From Bacteroidales bacterium (GTDB taxonomy: Bacteria > Bacteroidota > Bacteroidia > Bacteroidales > P3): 64,000 nt of DNA. Position numbers and translations under genes: made by a program. The stretch is taken from the NCBI GenBank assembly GCA_017616895.1, contig JAFZXE010000010.1:186001-250000 (forward strand). Reading direction: 5' to 3'. This document shows, one piece after another, positions 57,029 through 64,000 of this stretch. Position 1 is the first letter of the stretch; each line of letters opens with the position of its first letter. The notes under the pieces were generated by a model that was given only the letters and a program-made list of their open reading frames with translations, was not told the origin of the DNA and ran no database searches.

Positions 57029-59968
57029 ATGAAAAAAGTTCTACTGTTTGTGTTGGCAGCTCTCTTCGCCTGCTACACATCCAACGCTCAAGTTCTCCTC
57101 AATGAGGGCTTCGAGAATGGTATTCCCAACACTTGGACAACCATCGACAATGATGGTGACGGGCTTAACTGGTCAGACGGTGTAACAGTGCTGACTCCAT
57201 GGAATTTTGACGCTGCAAGTCTTGCCCACACAGGTTCCAATATGGCTGTGTCCATCTCCTTCTCCAATGAAACCTATGATTCTTATACTCCTATCAACTA
57301 TCTCGTAACTCCGCAGCTCACAATTCCGGCTAGCGGTGCCACACTTTCGTTCTATATAAGGTCCCTGGACGAAAACTACGAAGACAGTTATGCTGTAAGA
57401 TTGTCCACCTCCGGCAATGCTGTAGCCAACTTCACAACCACTCTCCAGCCTCTTACTGTAGCCAGTGCAGCAGAATGGACTGCCGTTGAACTTGATCTCG
57501 CTGCCTATGCTGGTCAGAGCGTTTACATTGCTTTCGTTCATCAGGATGATAATAACTTTGTTCTCTGTCTAGATGATGTGATGGTATATTCTTTCACTTC
57601 AACTCCTGAAATTACGCTCAACTCCGTAACACTTCCCTCCTATGCCTTCGTAGGTGAGGGCTTCGAAGTTGGAGGCACAGTCCTCAATGTCAGCCAAAAT
57701 GCCCTTACGTCTTTCAACGTAACCTACAATGTTGATGGCGGTGCGGAATCTGCCGTGTTCAGCGTTACGGGTATCAATGTCGCTTCTGGCGAAACCTATG
57801 AGTTCACCCACAATGTCCAAGCTATCATTACTACCGGCGGTACCCACACCGTCAATGTGACCGTTTCGAACCCCAACGGCACTGCAGACAACACTGCAGA
57901 CAACACCAATAGCGGCTCAATCGCTATCTATGACTGCACCTCAGCCATCTCAGAATTTCCCTACACCCAGGATTTTGAGGAGGGCATAATCCCCACATGC
58001 TGGAGCGCACCTGAAAATGAATTCAGTGCCTGGGGTAATGCCGCTTATTACATCCAGACCTATGGTCCCGAATCTTGGTATGGTCTTCCTTTCGAGGCTC
58101 ACACTGGAAGCAACTCTTTGATTTCAGCAGCCGACACCAACATCGCTGAGAACTGGCTTATTAGCCCGGCTATCACCATCCCCTCCGATGCTTCTGCTGT
58201 GGGATTCAAATTTTTCGACTACCTCTCCCATGACCCCTATGAGGTAGGTTCCACATCATATTCCGTGATGGTTTCCACCACTGGCAACAATGAGTCCGAC
58301 TTCACCACCACTCTCGCCACCTTCACCGTCTCCGAGAACGCTTTCACCGAGCGCACCGTTGACCTCGGAGGCTTTGCAGGTCAGACAATATATGTCGCCT
58401 TCAAACATGTTACTGATGCTTGGCTGATTCTCGACGACTTCACCATCGAGGTCGCTGCCAATACTCCTGAAATCGCTCTCACATCGCTCAATATTCCTTC
58501 TATGGTTTCAGTCGGTGAGTCGTTCAACATTTCGGGAACCGTCACCAACAACAGCGGCGCCGCTCTCACCTCATTCAAGGTTCAGTACACCGTCAACGGC
58601 ACCGCCTCTGCGGTTTACACCGTCAGCGGTCTGAATGTCTCCTACAGTGGAACAGGCAACTTCACACACAACGTTCCCGCATCCGTCGCCGAAGCTGGCA
58701 ACGCCACCATTACTGTCACCGTCAGCGAGCCTAACGGCACCGTCGATAATACCTCCGACAATACCCTCTCCACCAGCATCGCCGTTTGCGGAATCATCTC
58801 GTCACTCCCCTACACCGAGAGTTTTGAGAGCGGACTCGGCTGCTGGACAGCTATCTCAAACAACACAGAGAACGCAGATGTTGATGATTATGGATATGGC
58901 GTTATTTCGGATTTCACACAAGGCGCCCACACCGGCACTTCCTGCTTCGTCTTCTCCAGCTACAACGATGCTGATGACTACACTCAGTACCTCATCTCTC
59001 CCGAGCTCAACCTCCCCGAGGCTTGCACTATGTCTTTCTACTACACTCAGCGCAGCAATACCTATCCCGAGTCTTGCATTGTGATGGTCTCCACCACCAC
59101 CAACGATCCCGCCAGCTTCTCGCAGATTGGCGCAGAGGTAGAGGCAGATCAGATTGCCGGCACCTGGACCGAGGCTACTTTCGAAATCCCCGCCAACGCC
59201 AAATACATTGCTCTCAAATACACTGTTGAAGATGCTATGTGGTTCATGGCTATTGACGACATCACCCTTTCCACTGGTTCTACTCCAGTTACCAACTATA
59301 CCATTACCGTTCAGTCTGACAACAACACTATGGGTATCGTCACCGGTGGTGGCTCATTCGCCGAGGGCGCTTCCTGCACCATCACCGCTACCGCAAACGC
59401 TGGCTACCACTTCGTCCGCTGGAACGACAACATCACCACCAACCCCTACACTTTCAACGTAACTGGAAATGCCACCTACACCGCCTACTTCGAGGCTGAC
59501 GAACCCGGTGTCACCTATTACACCGTGACCGTTGTTTCCGACAACTCCACTATGGGTACCGTCACCGGCGGTGGCACATTCACAGAGGGCGCTTCCTGCA
59601 CCATCACCGCTACCGCAAACACTGGCTACCACTTCGTCCGCTGGAACGACAACATCTCCACCAACCCATACACTTTCAATGTCACTGCGAACGCCACCTA
59701 CAGAGCTTACTTCGAGGCTGATACACCGCAGCAGGGTATCGACGATGTCACCGCCAGCAACGTAAAACTCTATCCTAACCCCACCAGCGGCAACCTCTAT
59801 GTTGACGTTGAGGGTCTCCAGAAAGTTGAGATTATCGACGCTGTTGGCCGTGTTGTGATGAGCCAGAACAATGGCAACGTCAACATGAGCGAACTCGCCA
59901 ACGGTATCTACACCGTCCGCGTCTCCGCTAACGGCACAACCACAATCAAGAAGGTTGTCAAGAAATAA
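57029..59968 (+). CDS. T9SS type A adhesin with choice-of-anchor J and InlB-like repeats
   Basis: This 979-residue protein has a signal peptide (MKKVLLFVLAALFACYTSNA). Three choice-of-anchor J / cleaved-adhesin domains start near 22, 308 and 591 (each with an FEEG/FENG motif, W, and a closing FDDV/FTIE-like strand, for example WSDG, WLILDDFTIEV, MAIDDITLS), with CARDB-like modules between them. Two near-identical divergent InlB B-repeats start near 757 and 831 (TMGIVTGGGSFAEGASCTIT, GYHFVRWNDNI.TNPYTF). The tail (about 905-979, VKLYPNPTSGNLYVDVEGLQ ... KKVVKK) is a T9SS type A sorting signal. The anchor J domains recall gingipain and haemagglutinin adhesins, so host or matrix binding is likely but inferred. 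It has its own promoter and terminator. Confidence 0.9.
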   Translation: MKKVLLFVLAALFACYTSNAQVLLNEGFENGIPNTWTTIDNDGDGLNWSDGVTVLTPWNFDAASLAHTGSNMAVSISFSNETYDSYTPINYLVTPQLTIPASGATLSFYIRSLDENYEDSYAVRLSTSGNAVANFTTTLQPLTVASAAEWTAVELDLAAYAGQSVYIAFVHQDDNNFVLCLDDVMVYSFTSTPEITLNSVTLPSYAFVGEGFEVGGTVLNVSQNALTSFNVTYNVDGGAESAVFSVTGINVASGETYEFTHNVQAIITTGGTHTVNVTVSNPNGTADNTADNTNSGSIAIYDCTSAISEFPYTQDFEEGIIPTCWSAPENEFSAWGNAAYYIQTYGPESWYGLPFEAHTGSNSLISAADTNIAENWLISPAITIPSDASAVGFKFFDYLSHDPYEVGSTSYSVMVSTTGNNESDFTTTLATFTVSENAFTERTVDLGGFAGQTIYVAFKHVTDAWLILDDFTIEVAANTPEIALTSLNIPSMVSVGESFNISGTVTNNSGAALTSFKVQYTVNGTASAVYTVSGLNVSYSGTGNFTHNVPASVAEAGNATITVTVSEPNGTVDNTSDNTLSTSIAVCGIISSLPYTESFESGLGCWTAISNNTENADVDDYGYGVISDFTQGAHTGTSCFVFSSYNDADDYTQYLISPELNLPEACTMSFYYTQRSNTYPESCIVMVSTTTNDPASFSQIGAEVEADQIAGTWTEATFEIPANAKYIALKYTVEDAMWFMAIDDITLSTGSTPVTNYTITVQSDNNTMGIVTGGGSFAEGASCTITATANAGYHFVRWNDNITTNPYTFNVTGNATYTAYFEADEPGVTYYTVTVVSDNSTMGTVTGGGTFTEGASCTITATANTGYHFVRWNDNISTNPYTFNVTANATYRAYFEADTPQQGIDDVTASNVKLYPNPTSGNLYVDVEGLQKVEIIDAVGRVVMSQNNGNVNMSELANGIYTVRVSANGTTTIKKVVKK
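59297..59725 (+). repeat. Two tandem InlB B-repeat units (intragenic)
   Basis: Two about 222-bp units, offset by 74 residues, are nearly the same at both DNA and protein level. Many long stretches are identical (e.g. GAGGGCGCTTCCTGCACCAT), which points to recent duplication or gene conversion. Confidence 0.9.
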
Positions 59969-59988
59969 CACTACTTGACCAATCGTTA

Positions 59989-60020
59989 TAAAGGGGTGCG
60001 GATTCCGTACCCCTTTATTA
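59989..60020 (+). terminator. Intrinsic terminator of the T9SS adhesin gene
   Basis: TAAAGGGGT-GCGG pairs with CCGT-ACCCCTTTA around a short loop, followed by TTATT. It lies 20 bp after the adhesin stop and before the lysS promoter. Confidence 0.85.
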
Positions 60021-60035
60021 TTTCTCTTTTTTTAG

Positions 60036-60043
60036 TAACTTTG
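60036..60043 (+). promoter_or_regulatory. -7 element of lysS
   Basis: TAACTTTG is a full consensus match 43 bp before the lysS ATG. The expected -33 position holds TTTA at the end of the preceding terminator. Confidence 0.7.
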
Positions 60044-60086
60044 CAGCCGTTTTTCAACCTATATATAAATCTTCAACCATATTGAT

Positions 60087-61808
60087 ATGGCAGAACTTAC
60101 CGAACAAGAACAAATACGCCGCAATTCTCTCAACGAGCTGCGCAACCTGGGCATCAACCCCTATCCCGCTGCCCTCTACGAGGTCAACGCCAAATCGAAC
60201 GAGATTCTCGAACAATATCCAAAGGACAACTCCCTCTATCAGAACGTCAGCATCGCCGGCCGCATCATGAGCCGCCGCATCATGGGTGCCGCCTCGTTCG
60301 TCGAACTGCAGGACTCCTACGGCCGCATCCAGCTCTACGTCAAACGCGACGAGATTTGTCCAGATGAAGACAAAACGCTCTACAATACCGTCTTCAAACG
60401 CCTTCTCGACATCGGCGACATCATCGGTGTCACCGGCTACGTCTTTGTCACCCAGATGGGCGAGACCTCCATCCACGTGAAGAGCCTCACGGTGCTCAGC
60501 AAGAGCCTCCGTCCCCTCCCTATCGTCAAGGAGAAAGACGGCAAGGTCTATGACGCCTTCACCGACCCCGAGCAGCGCTACCGCATGCGTTATGTCGATC
60601 TCATCGTCAACCCGCAGGTGCGCGAGACATTCGTCAAGCGTGCCAAGATAGTCAACATTATGCGCGACTACTTCAACGAGCAGGGCTATCTCGAAGTTGA
60701 CACTCCGGTACTTCAGTCAATACCTGGTGGTGCTGCCGCACGTCCTTTCGTCACTCATCACAATGCGCTCAATATCGACCTCTATCTCCGTATTGCCAAC
60801 GAGCTCTACCTCAAACGTCTTATCGTGGGTGGCTATGCTGGAGTATATGAGTTCTCCCGCAACTTCCGCAACGAGGGTATGGACCGTACCCACAATCCTG
60901 AGTTCACCTGTATGGAGATTTATGTCGCCTACAAGGACTACAACTGGATGATGACTTTCGTCGAGACGATGCTCAGCCGCATCGCTATGACTCTGCATGG
61001 CACCACCAAGGTCAACGTGTGGGGTAATGAGATTGATTTCAAGGCTCCGTTCCGTCGCGCCCCGATGTGCGACCTCATCAAGGAGGAAACTGGTGTTGAC
61101 GTCTCCAATATGGACGAGGACCAGCTACGCGAAGCTTGTAAACAGCTCGGCGTAGAGACCGACTCCACGATGGGTAAAGGCAAACTTATCGACGCCATCT
61201 TCGGCGAGAAATGCGAACACAAGCTCATTCAGCCCACCTTCGTCACCGACTATCCCATCGAGATGTCGCCTCTCTGCAAGCGCCACCGCGACAACCCCAA
61301 CCTCACCGAGCGCTTCGAGCTCTTCGTATGCGGCAAAGAGTTGGCTAACGCTTACTCCGAGCTCAACGACCCCATCGACCAATTGCAGCGTTTCCAGGAT
61401 CAACTGCGTCTCAGCGAGAAAGGCGACGACGAGGCGATGTTTATCGATATGGACTTTGTACGTGCTCTCGAGTTCGGCATGCCGCCCACCTCTGGTATGG
61501 GCATAGGTATCGACCGTCTGGTGATGATGATGACGGGCGAGCAGAGCATACAGGATGTGCTCCTCTTCCCGCAGATGAAGCCCGAGAAGAAAGCCGCAGT
61601 CACCACCGACGAAGAATTTGTCGAACACGGTGTCGCCGCCGAGTGGGTGCCTATGTTGCGTAAGGCGGGCATCAACACCCTCGCACAGCTCAAAGAGGCC
61701 AACCCGAATAAACTATACAACGACCTCAACGGCCTCCGCAAGAAGAACAAACTCGACATACCGCCCGTCCAGAAAGAAGCCGTCGAAAGCTGGATAAACA
61801 AAGAATAA
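60087..61808 (+). CDS. lysS: Lysine-tRNA ligase (class II)
   Basis: This 573-residue class II synthetase charges tRNA-Lys. An OB-fold anticodon domain is at the N-terminus ([34 protein letters not shown], about 51-92). Motif 2 is [20 protein letters not shown] and motif 3 is [14 protein letters not shown]. The C-terminal about 70 residues ([34 protein letters not shown]) form a helical extension often present in Bacteroidota LysS. The length fits that layout. A promoter lies upstream. The following gap is filled by a nonamer array. Confidence 0.97.
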   Translation: MAELTEQEQIRRNSLNELRNLGINPYPAALYEVNAKSNEILEQYPKDNSLYQNVSIAGRIMSRRIMGAASFVELQDSYGRIQLYVKRDEICPDEDKTLYNTVFKRLLDIGDIIGVTGYVFVTQMGETSIHVKSLTVLSKSLRPLPIVKEKDGKVYDAFTDPEQRYRMRYVDLIVNPQVRETFVKRAKIVNIMRDYFNEQGYLEVDTPVLQSIPGGAAARPFVTHHNALNIDLYLRIANELYLKRLIVGGYAGVYEFSRNFRNEGMDRTHNPEFTCMEIYVAYKDYNWMMTFVETMLSRIAMTLHGTTKVNVWGNEIDFKAPFRRAPMCDLIKEETGVDVSNMDEDQLREACKQLGVETDSTMGKGKLIDAIFGEKCEHKLIQPTFVTDYPIEMSPLCKRHRDNPNLTERFELFVCGKELANAYSELNDPIDQLQRFQDQLRLSEKGDDEAMFIDMDFVRALEFGMPPTSGMGIGIDRLVMMMTGEQSIQDVLLFPQMKPEKKAAVTTDEEFVEHGVAAEWVPMLRKAGINTLAQLKEANPNKLYNDLNGLRKKNKLDIPPVQKEAVESWINKE

Positions 61809-61810
61809 CC

Positions 61811-61882
61811 CCATAGGACCTATAGGACTTATAAGACTTATAAGACCTATAAGACCTATAAGCCCTATAATCCCTATAATCC
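61811..61882 (+). repeat. 9-bp tandem array CCTATAAGA, 8 units
   Basis: CCCATAGGA, CCTATAGGA, CTTATAAGA (twice), CCTATAAGA, CCTATAAGC and CCTATAATC (twice) are in perfect register and cover most of the 96-bp gap between lysS and the MBL-fold gene. Words of the same kind (minus strand) are at about 43988-44032. Confidence 0.94.
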
Positions 61883-61904
61883 CTATCCAAAGAAACAACC
61901 CCAA

Positions 61905-62546
61905 ATGCTCTCAGTCAAACAGTTTTCGTTTAACCATTTCCAGACAAACTGCTATGTTTTATGGGATGAAGACACAAAGGAGTGTTTCATTATTGATCCT
62001 ACAGCAGAGACTTCTGGAGAGGAGCAGCGTCTGGCGTTGTTTATCGACCAGAACGGATTGAAGGTTACGCGGATACTCCTCACTCACGCTCATATCGACC
62101 ATATCGCCGGATTGAAGTGGGCTTGTGAAAAATACCACCTCCCGGTAACCACTCATACTGATAGTAACAAATTGATACGTCAGTCGGCGGCTTACGCTGA
62201 TATTATGGGCTTTGCCGCAAATGATTTAAGCGGACTTGAATACAATTATGTCAACGGTGGAGACAAGCTGACCATAGGAGCCGAATCTGTCGAATGTCGC
62301 TATGTGCCTGGTCACTGTCCGGGCAGTATCTGCTATGTCACCGTCTTTCCCCAGATGGTATTCACAGGCGATGCACTCTTTCGTGGCAGCATAGGACGTA
62401 CCGACCTCCCAGGCGGTGACCACGATCTGCTGATGGACAAAATCCGCGCCGAGTTGCTCCCTCTGCATGACGACACCGTAGTCCTCCCTGGTCACGGCGA
62501 CTGCTCTACCATAGGAGATGAGAAGAATTGGAATCCTTTTCTGTGA
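61905..62546 (+). CDS. MBL-fold hydrolase (glyoxalase II-like)
   Basis: This 213-residue metallo-beta-lactamase-fold protein has THAHIDHIAGL (His61, His63, Asp65, His66), then VPGHCPGSICY and GDALFRGSIGRTDLPGGDHD, and LPGHGDCSTIGDEK. These are the binuclear-zinc ligand sets of glyoxalase II / YcbL-type hydrolases. It probably hydrolyses a thioester or similar small substrate in the cytoplasm. The C-terminal substrate domain of full glyoxalase II is missing, which fits the short YcbL-like form. ung follows after 25 bp. Confidence 0.9.
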   Translation: MLSVKQFSFNHFQTNCYVLWDEDTKECFIIDPTAETSGEEQRLALFIDQNGLKVTRILLTHAHIDHIAGLKWACEKYHLPVTTHTDSNKLIRQSAAYADIMGFAANDLSGLEYNYVNGGDKLTIGAESVECRYVPGHCPGSICYVTVFPQMVFTGDALFRGSIGRTDLPGGDHDLLMDKIRAELLPLHDDTVVLPGHGDCSTIGDEKNWNPFL

Positions 62547-62571
62547 AACAAGGTAAGACGGATAACGGGTT

Positions 62572-63255
62572 ATGACAGTCAATCCTAAAATAGAATCCTC
62601 CTGGCTTGATGTGCTGCGTCCTCAGTTTGAGGCGCCCTATTTTGCTCAGCTGAAAGAGTTCCTTGTAGCCGAACGTCAGCAGTACGAGTGCTACCCCGCA
62701 GGTGGTAATATATTCAATGCCTTCAATCTTACCCCTTTCGATAAGGTCAAAGCTGTCATCATAGGACAAGACCCCTACCACGAACCTGGTCAGGCCCATG
62801 GGCTCTGCTTCTCGGTGCGTGACGGTATCAGAGTGCCGCCGTCGCTGGTGAACATCATAAAGGAGATAAACAGCGACCTGGGTGTTGCCATTTCGACCGA
62901 AAAAGGTGACCTTACAGGATGGGCCGAGCAGGGGGTGCTTCTTCTCAATGCCACTCTCACCGTCCGCGCCCATCAGGCAGGTTCTCATCAAGGCAAAGGA
63001 TGGGAACTCTTCACCGATGCTGCCATACGTGCTCTATCCGAGCAGCGTAGCGGCTTGGTGTTCCTCCTTTGGGGCAGTTACGCTATCGCTAAATCGAAGA
63101 TGATTGACCCCAGTCGTCATCTAATACTCACAGCTCCTCATCCTTCACCGCTTTCTGTCTATCGCGGTTTCTTCGGATGCCGTCACTTCTCAAAAGCCAA
63201 CGCTTTCCTCCAGCAGCAAGGTCTGCAGCCTATCGACTGGACGGATATAAGGTAG
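62572..63255 (+). CDS. ung: Uracil-DNA glycosylase
   Basis: This 227-residue family 1 UDG removes uracil from DNA. It has [18 protein letters not shown] (catalytic Asp67), [32 protein letters not shown] and the DNA-intercalating loop [19 protein letters not shown]. Length and motifs are complete. It lies 25 bp after the MBL-fold gene, so they may be co-transcribed. It ends 1 bp before the convergent receptor gene. Confidence 0.97.
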   Translation: MTVNPKIESSWLDVLRPQFEAPYFAQLKEFLVAERQQYECYPAGGNIFNAFNLTPFDKVKAVIIGQDPYHEPGQAHGLCFSVRDGIRVPPSLVNIIKEINSDLGVAISTEKGDLTGWAEQGVLLLNATLTVRAHQAGSHQGKGWELFTDAAIRALSEQRSGLVFLLWGSYAIAKSKMIDPSRHLILTAPHPSPLSVYRGFFGCRHFSKANAFLQQQGLQPIDWTDIR

Positions 63256-63256
63256 T

Positions 63257-64000
63257 TTAGTACGAGAACGTGATGCCGAAACATGCCAGTATCGGCAGCT
63301 GGTTGACGCGCTTAAAGGTGGTGCGGTCAAAGTAGAAGATGTTCTCTCGGCTGTATATGTTCGTCGCGCTCAAGTTCAAATCCAGTTGGCAGCGCTTGCC
63401 GAGTGAGAATTTGCGTTTCACTCCGATGTCAAGCCTGTGGTAGGAGGGAAGGCGACCTTTGTAGAGTTCAGCATAGTGCAGATTGAATTCGCCGTTGGCG
63501 TTGGTGTAGTCGGTGGTGATGCCCTCGGCGTTGAACACTATATTCTCGTAGGCACCCTGCGTCTGTGTGAACGGGAATCCGCTGCCGAAGTTCCATCTTG
63601 CGCTCAATTCCCATTCGCGTTGTTTGCCAAGCGCGTATGTCACCAGCAGGTTTATCGTGTGGCGACGGTCGTAGTGCGGATGGTAAGTCCCGTCGCCCTC
63701 GTTGGTGCGCGTAACCCATCCCAGCGAGTATGTGCCCCACACATACAGGCGTTCTATTTCGTATCGGACGCTGAAGTCCATACCGTAGGCCATACCTTTC
63801 TCATACACAAAGTCTGAGGTGAGGTAGTCGGGTTTCTCGTAGGCACCGCCGTCCTGGTAGGCAGCCTCGTGCTTGTCGAACATCTTGTTGTGGTTCATGT
63901 TCAGCAGCTGGCTGAAGTTCTTGAGGTAACCTTCGAGGTTGAACGAGAGGTGGCGGTTCAGGTCATATTCCACACCGAACACCACATGCTGCGCCTTCTG
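63257..64000 (-). CDS. TonB-dependent receptor, C-terminal part
   Basis: The frame is open to base 64000, so only the C-terminal 247 residues are seen. It has the alternating strands of a 22-strand barrel: HVVFGVEYDLNRHLSFNLEG YLK, YGMDFSVRYEIERLYVWGTY SLGWV, HTINLLVTYALGKQREWELS ARWNFGSG, DIGVKRKFSLGKRCQLDLNL SATNIYSRENIF, and the final CFGITFSY with a terminal aromatic residue. This is the end of an outer-membrane TonB-dependent receptor (CirA / carboxypeptidase-linked type). The substrate cannot be told without the plug and N-terminus. Confidence 0.9.
   Translation of the reverse strand, partial: QKAQHVVFGVEYDLNRHLSFNLEGYLKNFSQLLNMNHNKMFDKHEAAYQDGGAYEKPDYLTSDFVYEKGMAYGMDFSVRYEIERLYVWGTYSLGWVTRTNEGDGTYHPHYDRRHTINLLVTYALGKQREWELSARWNFGSGFPFTQTQGAYENIVFNAEGITTDYTNANGEFNLHYAELYKGRLPSYHRLDIGVKRKFSLGKRCQLDLNLSATNIYSRENIFYFDRTTFKRVNQLPILACFGITFSY

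Noticed and set aside
1-64000. tRNA, rRNA or riboswitch genes
   Set aside because: I looked in the larger spacers for cloverleaf patterns and conserved loops and found none that I could support.

Overview
The window comes from a member of the phylum Bacteroidota, most likely an uncultured Bacteroidales from a gut-type habitat. The support is direct: exported proteins ending in type IX secretion (T9SS) sorting domains, a Bat (aerotolerance) operon, DUF4295 beside ribosomal protein L33, a TonB-dependent receptor, lipoproteins, and promoters of the Bacteroidota form TTG-N19-TAnnTTTG. No rRNA, tRNA, CRISPR array, prophage or complete insertion sequence was recognised.

Layout. 1-3.1 kb: edge of a BIG2 lipoprotein gene, DUF4295 and rpmG, an orphan HicB-like gene and an MFS transporter. 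3.1-5.5 kb: a scar region with two gene remnants (the C-terminal part of a RecG/AlbA-type protein between two 20-bp direct repeats, and an OLD-like ATPase without its P-loop). 5.7-9.5 kb: four redox genes (old yellow enzyme, two short-chain dehydrogenases, a steroid 5-alpha-reductase family membrane protein) that resemble a steroid or bile-acid A-ring reduction operon. 9.6-15.4 kb: a PCMD-domain exported protein and an AT-rich gene for a 1587-residue protein joining several glycosyltransferase modules, a kinase-like module and a C-terminal radical SAM domain. 15.6-24.2 kb: a YpfJ-type metallopeptidase, tyrS and two large T9SS cargo proteins. 24.3-32.8 kb: MoxR, DUF58, a membrane protein, BatA, BatB, BatC and a BatD-BatE fusion, followed by RseC and a caspase-fold protein without its catalytic cysteine. 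35-47 kb: a minus-strand island of small secreted proteins and lipoproteins, with an ECF-like sigma-factor operon. 47-52.6 kb: a ClC channel, an exported repeat protein, an M28 peptidase joined to a beta-barrel, and a triple Cys-repeat protein. 52.6-56.8 kb: a six-gene operon around a divergent [FeFe]-hydrogenase-like protein with DRTGG, PHP and HATPase partners, probably a redox-sensing unit. 57-64 kb: a large T9SS adhesin, lysS, an MBL-fold hydrolase, ung and the end of a TonB-dependent receptor.

A feature that cuts across the gene content is the filling of spacers. Many gaps, including gaps inside operons, hold locus-specific degenerate tandem arrays with a strict period of 7, 9 or 11 bp (one tract has an 8-bp rhythm). 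Some arrays run into coding sequence: one encodes the last residues of a Bat-operon protein and one lies in frame inside the ClC gene. The best candidates for undescribed biology are the multi-glycosyltransferase/kinase/radical-SAM protein, this family of spacer arrays, and the hydrogenase-like sensor operon.
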